NCBI RefSeq assembly: GCF_010500815.1
Contig: NZ_JAAAMG010000025.1
Location: 1-64,000 of the forward strand
Direction: 5' to 3'
Length of the DNA: 64,000 nucleotides
DNA from: Jiella pacifica
GTDB lineage: Bacteria; Pseudomonadota; Alphaproteobacteria; Rhizobiales; Rhizobiaceae
The notes beneath the pieces are model-generated. The model did no database searches and was not told where the DNA came from. It saw only the letters and a program-made list of their open reading frames with translations. Of this stretch, positions 1 through 9,340 are shown in pieces. The translations under genes were made by a program, and so were the position numbers. The first letter of the stretch is position 1, and each line of letters begins with the position of its first letter.

Positions 1-74
1 CTCAGGCGATGATGCGCAACCTTGGTGGCCGCATCACGCGGCCCTGCGGACTTCCTTGATGGTGACGGTCCCAT
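1..74 (-). pseudogene. possible decayed LacI-family regulator start, truncated by window edge
   Basis: A minus-strand ATG at 74-72 has a good AGGAGG ribosome binding site eight bases upstream. The frame from this ATG stays open to the edge but reads a composition I do not recognise. One base out of phase the same DNA reads TVTIKEVRRAA followed by a TGA. This is very like the N-terminal helix-turn-helix start of LacI-family repressors (consensus VTIKDVARAAGVS). Inference: a LacI-type gene has lost a base just after its start. The alternative is an unrelated gene entering from the left. Only about 75 bases are visible, so this is a weak call. Confidence 0.3.
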
Positions 75-243
75 GGTTCGGTCCTCCTTCCCAAAAATAG
101 CATGGAAAGAAGATTAAGAGGACACGCCGTGCGGCCGGCATATGCCAAACATCAAATGCAGCAGCGATGGGAGGGGTGGATGCTTTGGGTCGGCGACGAC
201 CGCCGCACCGTCACTGCTCGAAACCGACTTTCATGGAGTCCCA

Positions 244-1923
244 ATGCCGACACCCGAGGAAATCGACAATCTTCGTCAAAGCGCCTTGGACGCTCGCAAC
301 GAAGGAGATCATGAAAAGTCGCTAGCGCAATTTCAAGAGCTGCTTCGTCTTCACCCTGGCGATCAACGTTCCTGGATCGACTCTGCGATTTCCCTTCGTG
401 AACTATCCCGGCATTCTGAAGCCCGCCACGTTCTTCTAAAATACTTAGCGACTGGACCGGCATCGAATTGGAGATCTCTGGCGATCGACAACCTGATTGG
501 CATCGTCTCCCATGAAGTCGGAGCGTTTCTGCGGGGGGGAAATCCCGACGCGGCCGTATCCGTCTTCGAGGGCCTGCTTGCCACTTTCTCAGAGGAAGAA
601 CTATCCCGTCATTCGCTCCGCATATGGACGATCAATTTCCAGATCCTCGGCTTCCTTGGCCTGGAGACAGCCCTCTACAAATTGAAACGAGCCGAATTGG
701 CTGTCGGCACCGTGAATCACGAGGGGCCAATCCGAACGTTACTTGCGAACCACGCCATCAACAACGGCTGGTTCGACGACGCTCGAACCTTGATCGTGCA
801 AGATGACGACGCCCTCGGCTTGCGTTTGCACCTCGCTGACGCGAGAGCTCGCACATCGATGGTCGATATCGACGATGAAGAACTTATCGAGAAGGCGAAA
901 CGGAGCGGCCGGGCCTCGTTTCGGAAAGCGGCGTGGAATCACGAACTTTATGCCGCGATGTATCGGCTCGACGGTCCAAGCATGGAACACGCGCTGACGG
1001 AAATCGATGCTTCTCTGTCGGTCAGCAATACCAATGACCGTCAACCTGCCGTCTCTGCGACCGATCGGTTTCGCAACGTCTACGCTCGGTCATTCCTTTC
1101 AGCGATCGAACTCATTCGGGACACGTCTGAAGAATCGCTGGAAGAGCGATCGAAATCATATCTCGCCCACGACAGGAATTGCCGGACGCATGAAGAGAGA
1201 GTCTCTCTCTCACAGTTCTACCTGTCGCATGTCGTCGACACCGACCACATCAAACAGCGGATGCTTCCCAATACCGCCGCCGCCGAGGAAGTGCCGCGCG
1301 CAATCGTGCAGTTTTGGGATAGTCGAACCCTCCCGGGCGATGTCGAGCGTTGCTGTAGGACATGGAAGGCCGTGGCACAGCGCGGCTTTCATTATTCCCT
1401 GTTCAACGAAGAGGATGCCGAAGACTGGCTGGCCCGCACCTATGGAAGCGAGGTCAGCGCGCGATTCAGGCGCGCCGGGCATCCGGCCATGAAAGCCGAT
1501 CTGTTCAGGATATTCTACCTGTACGAGAATGGCGGGATCTACATCGACGCCGACGAATTCTGCAAGTCACTACCGCCCTTCTTCGAAAAAGCCCTGCGGT
1601 GCGTCAGGCTTCAACGCATCGTTGCGCCGGTCGAACTGCCGAATATGTATTTGAGTTTGGCGAAGAAGGATCCCCTGCTGCATGAAGCCATGGAGATCGT
1701 CATAGGCATGCCGGAGGAGGAATTGTTCAACGGCCGAATCTGGTGGAACACCGGGCCCGGCTTGTTCTCGATCGCATTCGCGCGTCTCCATGCCAGGGCA
1801 GTACTTGGCCCGGAGAACAGCTTGCCTTGGCTCATCCCGATGCCTCTTTACACCCGGCATGTCTTTTCTCCGCAACTCGACTACAAATCGACCGCGAAAT
1901 CGTGGCAGTTCCAGCTGAAATGA
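244..1923 (+). CDS. TPR-like protein with C-terminal DXD glycosyltransferase domain
   Basis: A 559-residue protein if started at the ATG at 244, which has GGAG six bases upstream; an in-frame ATG at 142 lacks this. The N-terminal 70 residues look like tetratricopeptide helices (NLRQSALDARNEGDHEKSL and then another pair). The last third resembles the Gly_transf_sug / capsular-polysaccharide glycosyltransferase fold. It has a KADLFRIFYLYENGG stretch and the metal and nucleotide-sugar motif IDAD at about residues 434-437. The middle is helical and unrecognised. There is no signal peptide, so the protein is probably cytoplasmic and may act on a glycan or protein acceptor. It stands alone, with no polysaccharide cluster visible beside it. 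Domain call fairly sure; substrate unknown. Confidence 0.75.
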   Translation: MPTPEEIDNLRQSALDARNEGDHEKSLAQFQELLRLHPGDQRSWIDSAISLRELSRHSEARHVLLKYLATGPASNWRSLAIDNLIGIVSHEVGAFLRGGNPDAAVSVFEGLLATFSEEELSRHSLRIWTINFQILGFLGLETALYKLKRAELAVGTVNHEGPIRTLLANHAINNGWFDDARTLIVQDDDALGLRLHLADARARTSMVDIDDEELIEKAKRSGRASFRKAAWNHELYAAMYRLDGPSMEHALTEIDASLSVSNTNDRQPAVSATDRFRNVYARSFLSAIELIRDTSEESLEERSKSYLAHDRNCRTHEERVSLSQFYLSHVVDTDHIKQRMLPNTAAAEEVPRAIVQFWDSRTLPGDVERCCRTWKAVAQRGFHYSLFNEEDAEDWLARTYGSEVSARFRRAGHPAMKADLFRIFYLYENGGIYIDADEFCKSLPPFFEKALRCVRLQRIVAPVELPNMYLSLAKKDPLLHEAMEIVIGMPEEELFNGRIWWNTGPGLFSIAFARLHARAVLGPENSLPWLIPMPLYTRHVFSPQLDYKSTAKSWQFQLK

Positions 1924-2082
1924 TTCAGTGGCCTTCGTCGGGTCGTCAGACTGTTGTCGGAGGTCACGGCCAAAATCGAGAAAGCAGGGGCGTCGGCGTC
2001 CTCGATCGACTGCGGCTCAACCCGGCGGGCGGGTCAGATCCTCACCCGCCGCAGGAGTTTCGACCGCGCATGGTCGGAGAGA

Positions 2083-3555
2083 TCATCCCTCGCCGAGATA
2101 GGCCTTCAAGGTCGCCGCCGTCCCCTTCTCCGCCAGCATCGCCAGCCAATCGGCGAAGGGCTTGGCGAACCTCGGCTCGTCCTTCAGCGAACCATAGACC
2201 TCGCTCATCGCCAGCCAGGCCATCGGATCGGTCTCGGCCGCCTTGGCGCGCTCGACGAGGTGGCCCCAGTTCGGATCGTTCGGCTCGATCGTCTTGCCGC
2301 TGTCGGTCACGCCGCGGCAGTAGCGGCACCAGAGAGCCGACTCGAGCGCCAGGCCCACCGGGTCGCGGCCGGCCTTCAGATTGTCGAGGATCGACAGGAT
2401 GATGAATTTCGGCTGGCGGTTCGAGCCGTCGAAGCAGAGCCGGCGCACGGTGTCGCCGATCTTCGGATTGGCGAAGCGGCGCTTGATCAGCGCGTAGTAG
2501 TCGGCAAGGTCGGTGTCCGGCACCGGCGGGACGATCGGCAGGACCTCTTCGGCCTCGAGCTTGTCGAGGAAGCGGGCGACGAGGTCGGTCTCCATCGCCT
2601 CATGAACGAAATGGACGTCCATGAGGCCCGCCGGATAGGCGATGATGGCGTGGCCACCATTGAGGATGCGGATCTTCATGGTCTCGTAGGGTGAGACGTC
2701 CGGCACGAACTGGACGCCGACCTTTTCCAGCGCCGGGCGGCCGGCGGGAAAATCGTCCTCCAGCACCCACTGCTTGAATTCCTCGCAATAGACCGGCCAG
2801 GCGTCGTCGATGCCGAAGGTCTCCCGGCAATGGTCGATCTCGCGCTGGCTGGTGGCCGGGGTGATGCGGTCGACCATGCCGCTCGGAAATGCGACGGTCT
2901 GGTCGATCCAGTCGGCAAAGGCGGGATCGGACAGCCGCATGGTGCCGACGACGGCGTTGCGGCAGACCTTGCCGTTGTGCGGAATGTTGTCGCAGGACAT
3001 GACGGTGAAGGGTTGGATGCCGCGCTCGCCGCGCAGCTTCAGGCCGGCGCCGATCAGGCCGAAGACCGTCTTCGGCTGGTCCGGGTTCTGACCGTCGGCG
3101 GCGATCGCCGGATGGCTTGGGTCGAAGACGCCGTCGGAATCGATGAAGTAGCCGCCCTCGGTGACGGTCATGGAGACGATGCGGATCGCCGGGTCTGCCA
3201 GCTTCTCGACGATCGCCGCGGCATCGCCGACGGGCAGCATGTCGACCATCGGCCCGGTGACGCGGGCGCTGGTGCGGGCGTTGTCCTGCTCGACGACGGT
3301 GGTGAGGTAGTCCTGGCCCGCGAGCTTGTCGCGCATCGCGGCGTCGGACGGCATGACGCCGGCGCCGACGATGGCGAAGTCGTGCCCCTCGCCGGTCTCG
3401 AACAGATCGTCGAGATAGACCGCCTGATGGGCGCGGTGGAAGTTGCCGACGCCGAAATGCAGGATGCCGGGGACGAGCTTGGCGCGGTCGTAGCCGGGCA
3501 CGGCGGCCTTGCCGGCGATGTCTTCGAGGGTGGCGGCGGAAAGCCTAACGCTCAT
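2083..3555 (-). CDS. mtlK: mannitol/polyol 2-dehydrogenase (long-chain PSLDR family)
   Basis: A 490-residue NAD-dependent polyol dehydrogenase, full length for the family. It oxidises a polyol such as D-mannitol, D-arabinitol or D-sorbitol to the ketose in the cytoplasm. Visible signatures are GVGNFHRAH at about 35-43 in the nucleotide-binding domain and KIRILNGGH, giving K294, N299 and H302. These match the catalytic Lys, Asn and His of Pseudomonas mannitol 2-dehydrogenase, offset by one. It is the last gene of the minus-strand operon SBP-permease-permease-ATPase-dehydrogenase, 157 bases after the ATPase, as in Rhodobacter smo operons. A short GC hairpin (3589-3603) lies in that gap. The exact sugar alcohol cannot be told from sequence. 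Confidence 0.9.
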   Translation of the reverse strand: MSVRLSAATLEDIAGKAAVPGYDRAKLVPGILHFGVGNFHRAHQAVYLDDLFETGEGHDFAIVGAGVMPSDAAMRDKLAGQDYLTTVVEQDNARTSARVTGPMVDMLPVGDAAAIVEKLADPAIRIVSMTVTEGGYFIDSDGVFDPSHPAIAADGQNPDQPKTVFGLIGAGLKLRGERGIQPFTVMSCDNIPHNGKVCRNAVVGTMRLSDPAFADWIDQTVAFPSGMVDRITPATSQREIDHCRETFGIDDAWPVYCEEFKQWVLEDDFPAGRPALEKVGVQFVPDVSPYETMKIRILNGGHAIIAYPAGLMDVHFVHEAMETDLVARFLDKLEAEEVLPIVPPVPDTDLADYYALIKRRFANPKIGDTVRRLCFDGSNRQPKFIILSILDNLKAGRDPVGLALESALWCRYCRGVTDSGKTIEPNDPNWGHLVERAKAAETDPMAWLAMSEVYGSLKDEPRFAKPFADWLAMLAEKGTAATLKAYLGEG

Positions 3556-3712
3556 GGCAGGTCTCCTGAGGATCTTGTCGTTGCCGCGGCGGGACGATCC
3601 CGCGCGGGGGAGAATTCGATAGACGCCGCGGCCGCCCGGGGGAAGGCTCGCTCGGCAGCCGGGCTCGACGGAACTGGCGCGGGAAGAGCCCGCTCAAGGA
3701 GACGGCGCGGCG

Positions 3713-4738
3713 TCAGCCGATCGCCCGGCCGTTGCCCTTCATGGCGAGACCCTTGTCGTCGAAGCGGTGAACCTTGTCCGGTTCCGGCGTCAGATAGACG
3801 ACGTCGCCGGCATGCACCGGAAACTCGCCGCCGGCGCGCACCGTCAGCGGCTCGTCATGGACCGGCGATTCGACGTGCAGAAAGGTGTCGGAGCCGAGAT
3901 GCTCGGAAACCTTCACCGTGCCCTTCCAGGCGCCGTCCGCGGTCGACAGCCTGATGTGCTCGGGACGCACGCCCATGGTCGCCGCTTGATACTTCGCGGC
4001 CTCATTGCCGCCGAGGAGGTTCATCTTCGGCGAGCCGATGAAGCCGGCGACGAAGGTGTTGCGCGGATGGAGATAGAGCTCCAGCGGCGAGCCGACCTGC
4101 TCGATGTTGCCGGCCCTGAGGACGACGATCTTGTCGGCCATGGTCATCGCCTCGACCTGATCGTGGGTGACGTAGATCATCGTCGTCTTCAGCCGCTGGT
4201 GCAGCTCGGAGATCTCCAGCCGCATGCCGACGCGCAGGGCGGCGTCGAGGTTCGACAGCGGCTCGTCGAACAGGAACGCCTCCGGCTCGCGCACGATCGC
4301 CCGGCCGATGGCAACGCGCTGGCGCTGGCCGCCGGAGAGCTGGCCGGGCCGCCGGTCGATGTAGTTGTCGAGGTTCAGCGTCTTCGCCGCATAGTCGACC
4401 CGCTTGTCGATCTCGGCCTTGTCCATACCGGCCATCTTCAGCGGGAAGGCGATGTTCTTGCGGACGCTCATATGCGGGTAGAGCGCGTAGGACTGGAACA
4501 CCATGGCGAGGCCGCGCTTGGCCGGAGGCAGCGTCGTCGCGTCCTTGCCGTCGATGACGATCTTGCCGCCGGTGACGTCCTCGAGCCCGGCGATGAGCCT
4601 GAGCAGGGTCGACTTGCCGCAGCCGGACGGGCCGACGAAGACGACGAACTCGCCGTCCTCGATCTGAAGATCGAGTTCGGGAATGATGACGACGTCGCCG
4701 AAGGCCTTGCGGACCTTTTCGAGATGGATCTGTCCCAT
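3713..4738 (-). CDS. smoK: polyol ABC transporter ATP-binding protein (MalK/SmoK type)
   Basis: A 341-residue ATPase of the CUT1 sugar importer class. Walker [10 protein letters not shown] at 36-44, signature LSGGQRQR from 134, and Walker B FLFDEP at about 155-160 are intact. A C-terminal TOBE region (about 230-341) is typical of MalK-type subunits that also take regulatory signals. The ATG at 4738 gives the standard MGQIHLEKV start; the frame is open further upstream but runs into the permease gene. It follows the permease by 11 bases, so it is co-transcribed. It powers uptake with the two permeases and the binding protein encoded upstream. Confidence 0.92.
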   Translation of the reverse strand: MGQIHLEKVRKAFGDVVIIPELDLQIEDGEFVVFVGPSGCGKSTLLRLIAGLEDVTGGKIVIDGKDATTLPPAKRGLAMVFQSYALYPHMSVRKNIAFPLKMAGMDKAEIDKRVDYAAKTLNLDNYIDRRPGQLSGGQRQRVAIGRAIVREPEAFLFDEPLSNLDAALRVGMRLEISELHQRLKTTMIYVTHDQVEAMTMADKIVVLRAGNIEQVGSPLELYLHPRNTFVAGFIGSPKMNLLGGNEAAKYQAATMGVRPEHIRLSTADGAWKGTVKVSEHLGSDTFLHVESPVHDEPLTVRAGGEFPVHAGDVVYLTPEPDKVHRFDDKGLAMKGNGRAIG

Positions 4739-4749
4739 GGCGGAATTCC

Positions 4750-5580
4750 TTACTTGACGGCGCCGAAGGTGAGGCCGCGCACCAGCTGCTTCTGCGAAAA
4801 CCAGCCGACGATCAGGATCGGGGCGATGGCGAGCATCGAGGCGGCCGAGAGCTTGGCGTAGAAATTGCCCTGGGGGCTGGAGAATGAAGCGATGAAGGCG
4901 GTCAGCGGCGCAGCGTTCGAGGTCGTCAGATTGAGCGTCCAGAACGCCTCGTTCCACGACAGGATGACGTTGAGGAGGATCGTCGAGGCGATCCCCGGCA
5001 CCGCCATCGGCGCCAGCACCTGGGTGATCTCCTTGCGCAGACTGGCCCCGTCCATGCGCGCCGCTTCCAGGATCTCGCCGGGGATCTCCTTGAAGTAGGT
5101 GTAGAGCATCCAGACGATGATCGGCAGGTTGATCAGGAACAGGACGACGATCAGCCCCAGCCGGGAATCGAGGAGGCCGAATCGGATGAACATCAGATAG
5201 ACCGGGATCAGCACGCCGACGGCGGGCAGCATCTTGGTGGACAGCATCCAGAGGAGGACGTCCTTGGTGCGCTTCGTCGGCGAGAATGCCATCGCCCAGG
5301 CGGCGGGGATGGCGAAGATCAGCCCGAGCGCCGTCGAGCCGAGCGACAGGTAGATCGAGTTCGCCATGAAGTGGAAGTAGTTCGACTGGGTCTGGATGGT
5401 CGCGTAGTTCTCCAGTGTCCAGTCGAAGCCGACGAAGACCGGCGGGATCGAGATCGCCTGCAGCTCGGTCTTGAAGGAGGTGAGGAAGGTCCAGAGGATC
5501 GGGAAGAAGATCACCAGCCCGACGAACCAGGCGAGGATGGTCGTGCCGATCTTGCGCCCCTTGGTGACGTTGCGTGCCAT
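4750..5580 (-). CDS. smoG: polyol ABC transporter permease (MalG/SmoG type)
   Basis: A 276-residue inner-membrane protein with about six hydrophobic segments. It carries the binding-protein-dependent transport EAA loop ([17 protein letters not shown] and following), which docks on the ATPase. Length and motif fit the second permease of CUT1 sugar importers. It lies between the first permease (13 bases upstream) and the ATPase (11 bases downstream) in the polyol operon. The smo assignment rests on the adjacent polyol dehydrogenase and the SorC regulator. Confidence 0.9.
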   Translation of the reverse strand: MARNVTKGRKIGTTILAWFVGLVIFFPILWTFLTSFKTELQAISIPPVFVGFDWTLENYATIQTQSNYFHFMANSIYLSLGSTALGLIFAIPAAWAMAFSPTKRTKDVLLWMLSTKMLPAVGVLIPVYLMFIRFGLLDSRLGLIVVLFLINLPIIVWMLYTYFKEIPGEILEAARMDGASLRKEITQVLAPMAVPGIASTILLNVILSWNEAFWTLNLTTSNAAPLTAFIASFSSPQGNFYAKLSAASMLAIAPILIVGWFSQKQLVRGLTFGAVK

Positions 5581-5593
5581 CTTCAGTCCTCCC

Positions 5594-6466
5594 TCACGCG
5601 TCCAGGTTCTTGCCGATGAGGCGGACGAGAAAAATCGCGACGATGTTGGCGAGGATGACGGCGACGATGCCGCCGGCCGACGCCGCGCCGATGTCGCCGT
5701 ATGAGGTCGCCTGCTGGGCCACGAGATAGGTGATGTTGGTCGACTGCGAGCCCGGCCCGCCTTGCGTCGTCACCAGGATCTCGGCGTAGATCGACAACAG
5801 GAAGATCGTCTGGATCAGGATCACCACGGTGATCGCCCGGCTCATGTGGGGAAGCGTGATGTACCAGAAGATCGACAGCGCCTTGGCCCCGTCCATCTCC
5901 GCGGCTTCCTTCTGATCCATCGACAGCGACTGCAGCGCGGTGAGAAGGATGAGCGTGGCGAAGGGCAGCCACTGCCAGGCGACGATGATGACGATCGACA
6001 GGAGCGGCACGTCGGTCATCCAGTCGATCGGAGCGAGGCCGATCGACTGGAGAAGCTGGCCGATGACGCCGTAGACCGGGTTCATCATCATGTTCTTCCA
6101 GACCAGCGCGGCGACCGTCGGCATGACGAAGAAGGGGGCGATCACCAGGAGCCGGACGATGTTGACCCCGTAGAAGTCCTGGTCGAGCAGCAATGCGATC
6201 AGGATGCCGCCGCCCACCGTGATGGCGAGGACGCCGAGAACCAGCACCAGCGTGTTGGCCAGCGCGGCGAGGAAGGTCGGATCGGTGAGGAAGTAGCTGT
6301 AGTTCTCGAAGCCGACGAAGGGCGTCGAGAACGGGTTGTAGAGCGTGTAGTTCAGCGTCGAGAAATACAGCGTCATCGCCAGCGGCACGATCATCCAGAT
6401 CAGGAGGACGATCACCGCCGGCGCCATCATCGCGCGCGCCGCGCTCTTGGTATGCAGGGTCGCCAT
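5594..6466 (-). CDS. smoF: polyol ABC transporter permease (MalF/SmoF type)
   Basis: A 290-residue permease if started at the ATG at 6466 (MATLHTKSAARAMMAPAV). An earlier in-frame ATG at 6589 would add an arginine- and alanine-rich stretch unlike the family, so I prefer the later start although its ribosome site is weak. It has about six transmembrane segments and an EAA loop (KEAAEMDGAKALSIFWYITLP). It pairs with the SmoG-type permease. A 301-base gap with a stem-loop separates it from the binding-protein gene upstream, as is common where the binding protein is made in excess. Confidence 0.88.
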   Translation of the reverse strand: MATLHTKSAARAMMAPAVIVLLIWMIVPLAMTLYFSTLNYTLYNPFSTPFVGFENYSYFLTDPTFLAALANTLVLVLGVLAITVGGGILIALLLDQDFYGVNIVRLLVIAPFFVMPTVAALVWKNMMMNPVYGVIGQLLQSIGLAPIDWMTDVPLLSIVIIVAWQWLPFATLILLTALQSLSMDQKEAAEMDGAKALSIFWYITLPHMSRAITVVILIQTIFLLSIYAEILVTTQGGPGSQSTNITYLVAQQATSYGDIGAASAGGIVAVILANIVAIFLVRLIGKNLDA

Positions 6467-6767
6467 GCCACTTGCCCGTTCTGCCGCCGCGCGCCGGCTT
6501 GAAGAGCGCGGATGAGAGGCAGCCGCGCATCGAAAGGCGGCCGCCGGTCTGCATCTCGCCTCGCCTCCGACCCTTCGGGCATTCGACATGCCGAAGGGCG
6601 GGGACGCAAGCGTATTGGGAGGATGGCGATGTCGGGAACGAATTCGGGGGCCGCCATTCGGCAGCGCTTTCAGAACTCGGCCTTCCTCCCTGAAGGTCTG
6701 GGGCCGGGCAGCTCGTTTGGCGGCCGCCCGTACCCGTCTCGTGATCGACGAGGTGATCGTCTCGCGA
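6467..6767 (-). other. intra-operon spacer between binding protein and permease genes
   Basis: A 301-base noncoding spacer inside the polyol operon. It holds one clear hairpin at 6571-6598 and, near 6735-6765, small overlapping inverted repeats. No reading frame here looks like a protein. Confidence 0.6.
6571..6598 (-). promoter_or_regulatory. stem-loop between binding-protein and permease genes
   Basis: The arms CCCTTCGGGCAT and ATGCCGAAGGG pair with a single bulged base around a five-base loop. There is no T-run, so it does not look like a strong terminator. Its place just after a periplasmic binding-protein gene matches the known REP hairpin after malE, which protects the upstream message and lowers permease expression. 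Confidence 0.5.
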
Positions 6768-8090
6768 TCAGTTCTTGATGTAACCGCCGCGGGTCATTTC
6801 GCGGGTGGCGAGCGCCTGGGCCTGCGTCAGCGCCTGTTCGACCGAGGTCGAACCGGAAAGCGCCGCCGCCATCTGCTGGCCGACCGCCGTGCCGAGACCC
6901 TGGAACTCAGGGATCGCCGCGAACTGCAGGCCGTAATAGGGCTTGTCGTCGGTCGGCGAGGGATCGGCGTGCTGGATGGCGTTCAGCGTCGCATCGGCGA
7001 AAGGCGCCGCCTCGGTGTATTTCGGGTTCTCGTAGAGCGAGGTGCGGGTGCCGGGAGGCACGTTGGCCCAGCCCTCCTTCTCGGCGACGAGCTCGAGATA
7101 TTCCTTCGACGTCGCCCAGGAGATGAAGGTCTGCGCCGCCTCGGCCTTCTGCGAGGAGTTCGGGATCGCCAGCGACCACGCCCACAGCCAGTTGAAGCCG
7201 TCGTTCGGGCAGCCTTCGACGCCGCAGGGCGCCGGCGCGAACCCGACCTGATCGGGCACCTGGCTCTGCTTGGGATCGGTCACGAAGGAGGCCGCGACGG
7301 AGGCGTCCATCCACATGCCGCACTTGCCCTGGCCGAACAGCTGCAGGTTCTCGTTGAAGCCGTTGGAGGCGGCGCCCGGAGGACCGTATTTGGTCATCAG
7401 GTCGACATAGAGGGTGACGGCCTTCTTCCAGCCCTCGCTCTCGAACTGCGGCTTCCAGTCGGCATCGAAGTAGTTGGCGCCGAACTCGCGGGCCATGTTG
7501 CCGAGGAAGGCCATGTTCTCACCCCAGCCCGGCTTGCCGCGCAGGCAGATGCCATAGACGCCGGCATCCTTGTCGGTGACCTTCTCGGCGGCTTCCGCGA
7601 TGAAGTCCCAGGTCGGCTTCTCGGGCATGGTCAGCCCGGCCTTCTCGAACAGATCCTTGCGGTAGAGCGTCAGCACGCTCTCGGCATAGAACGGCGCGGC
7701 ATAGAGCTTGTCGTCGGAGGACAGCGCCGAGCGGATCGCCGGGATCAGGTCGTCGACGTCGTAGTCGTCGCCGAGGCCGTCGAGCGGCTTCAGCCATTCC
7801 TGCTTGGCCCAGATCGGCACTTCGTAGGTGCCGATGGTCATGACGTCGAACTGGCCGCCGCCGGTGGCGATGTCGGTGGTGACGCGCTGGCGAAGGATGT
7901 TTTCCTCCAGCGTCACCCAGTTCAGCTTGATGTCCGGATGCGCCTTCTCGAATTCGGGCGTCAGACCCTGCATGCGGATCATGTCGGAGTTGTTGACGGT
8001 GCCGATCGTCAGCGTCGTCTGCGCTTGGGCGGACGTCGCCGCGACGGCGATCAGCGCGCATGCGCTCGCCGTCAGCATGGAAAATCTCAT
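6768..8090 (-). CDS. smoE: polyol ABC transporter periplasmic binding protein (SmoE type)
   Basis: A 440-residue extracytoplasmic sugar-binding protein, first gene of the importer operon. The ATG at 8090 has GGAGG six bases upstream and gives a clean signal peptide (MRFSMLTASACALIAVAATSAQAQ) with AQA cleavage. The mature part begins TTLTIGTVNNSDMIRM and shows the FEKAHPDIKLNWV stretch of cluster-1 sugar-binding proteins. Neighbours (two permeases, MalK-type ATPase, polyol dehydrogenase) indicate a polyol ligand such as sorbitol or mannitol. Transcription probably starts in the 296-base region after the SorC gene, which holds a palindrome at 8112-8125. Confidence 0.92.
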   Translation of the reverse strand: MRFSMLTASACALIAVAATSAQAQTTLTIGTVNNSDMIRMQGLTPEFEKAHPDIKLNWVTLEENILRQRVTTDIATGGGQFDVMTIGTYEVPIWAKQEWLKPLDGLGDDYDVDDLIPAIRSALSSDDKLYAAPFYAESVLTLYRKDLFEKAGLTMPEKPTWDFIAEAAEKVTDKDAGVYGICLRGKPGWGENMAFLGNMAREFGANYFDADWKPQFESEGWKKAVTLYVDLMTKYGPPGAASNGFNENLQLFGQGKCGMWMDASVAASFVTDPKQSQVPDQVGFAPAPCGVEGCPNDGFNWLWAWSLAIPNSSQKAEAAQTFISWATSKEYLELVAEKEGWANVPPGTRTSLYENPKYTEAAPFADATLNAIQHADPSPTDDKPYYGLQFAAIPEFQGLGTAVGQQMAAALSGSTSVEQALTQAQALATREMTRGGYIKN

Positions 8091-8111
8091 GGAAGCCTCC
8101 CAGCTCTGAGA

Positions 8112-8125
8112 TGAGCATTTGTTCA
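8112..8125. promoter_or_regulatory. candidate SorC-family operator
   Basis: TGAGCATTTGTTCA is an almost perfect palindrome (one mismatch), centred 28 bases before the binding-protein start codon. DeoR/SorC-type regulators bind TTGAAC- or TGTTCA-like half-sites. A SorC-family regulator gene lies next to it, so this is a reasonable operator guess. No second copy was found near the regulator start. Confidence 0.35.
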
Positions 8126-8386
8126 ATGGCGGGGCAAAACTTCACCGTCGGCGGCGGAATGTCAATCGAATTCCATGCGGCAGTGCAGCAGCCGAGCCTT
8201 CGACCCTCTGCCCAAACAGGGAACCAGACGTGCGGGTCAGATGCAATCGTGCAGTGCGATAGATGCGAGTGCCCGCGGCGCCAAAGCAGCCCCGCGCCAG
8301 CGAGGCTCATGACAGCGCCGAACCGTCTCGCCCGTCCCTCCCTGCCCTGGCCACAACCACGCATTTGCGCCCGATTTTGCGACGGC

Positions 8387-9340
8387 TCAGCCCAACAGCC
8401 GCTCGGCCGTCGCCTCGTCGGTGATCAGGCCGTTGATCAGCCCGCCAGTCGCGGCGGCCCGGATCGCCGAGGTCTTGGCCGGGCCCATGGCGACGGCGAT
8501 GACGTCGCCGTGGCGGGTCGAGGGAATGGGAGCGCTGGCCACCCGCTCGTTGAAGCGGCAGTCGATCAGCTGGCCGGACGTATCGAAAACCCAACCGACG
8601 ATCTCGCCGGCGGCGCCCTGCCGTGTCAGGTCTTCCTGCTCCTGGCCGGTGATGAAGCCGTCGAGGACGAGCGGCGCCTTGGCGGAGATCTCGCCGACGC
8701 CGACGAAAGTCACCTCGGCCTTTGCCGCGAGCTGCAGGGTCATCTCGACCACCTTCTGCTGATGCAGGAGCTGGCGCTCCTCCGGCGTCGAGACGACGAC
8801 CGGCAGCGGCATCGGATAATGCCGCGCATTGACCTGTTCGGCCATCGAATAGATGACGTTGTAGACCGAGGCCGAGCCGTCCGGGGCGATGTTGCCGGTG
8901 AGCGAGACGATGCGGTGCTGGGTCGCGGTCATCGGCGGCAGGTGCTCGACCGCCGCGCGCAGCGTCCGGCCGGTTCCGACGGCAAGGATCGTCGGCGCCT
9001 CCCGCTTCAGGTGCCGCTCCATCTCGGCGGCGCAGGCCTCGGCGACGCCGAGGGTCGTCGAGGCGGAGGCGGGATCGGACGGCACGACCTCGCAGTAATT
9101 GAGGGCGAAGCGCTGCTTCAGGCTCTCCGCCCGCTCGAGGCAGGCGGCGATCGGGTGGTCGATGCGCACGCGAACGAGGCCCGCCGACACCGATTGCGAG
9201 ACCAGCCGCTGGGCGGCCTGCCGGGAAATGCCGAGCTTGGCGGCGATCTGGTCCTGGGTGTTGCCGGCGACGTAGTACAGCCAGCCGGCCCGTGCCGCCT
9301 CGTCCAGCCGCGTCGTTCCCTCGTCCCGCATTTTTCCCAT
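8387..9340 (-). CDS. SorC/DeoR-family sugar-responsive transcriptional regulator
   Basis: About 317 residues from the ATG at 9340 (MGKMRDEGTTRLDEAARAGW). ATGs at 9367 and 9454 are also in frame and the start is uncertain; GGAGG lies 11 bases before 9340. An N-terminal helix-turn-helix (DQIAAKLGISRQAAQRLVSQ) is followed by a SorC-type sugar-phosphate-binding domain with LAVGTGRTLRAAVEHL and VGVGEI stretches. It sits directly upstream of the polyol importer operon on the same strand, so it most likely controls that operon in response to a phosphorylated or free polyol/ketose. Confidence 0.85.
   Translation of the reverse strand: MGKMRDEGTTRLDEAARAGWLYYVAGNTQDQIAAKLGISRQAAQRLVSQSVSAGLVRVRIDHPIAACLERAESLKQRFALNYCEVVPSDPASASTTLGVAEACAAEMERHLKREAPTILAVGTGRTLRAAVEHLPPMTATQHRIVSLTGNIAPDGSASVYNVIYSMAEQVNARHYPMPLPVVVSTPEERQLLHQQKVVEMTLQLAAKAEVTFVGVGEISAKAPLVLDGFITGQEQEDLTRQGAAGEIVGWVFDTSGQLIDCRFNERVASAPIPSTRHGDVIAVAMGPAKTSAIRAAATGGLINGLITDEATAERLLG

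Noticed and set aside
3589-3603. GC hairpin between the polyol ATPase and dehydrogenase genes considered as a terminator
   Set aside because: Only a six-bp stem and no T-run; the genes are probably co-transcribed.
6588-8114. A long plus-strand frame over the polyol-binding-protein gene
   Set aside because: Arginine- and glycine-rich antisense shadow with no motif or ribosome site.
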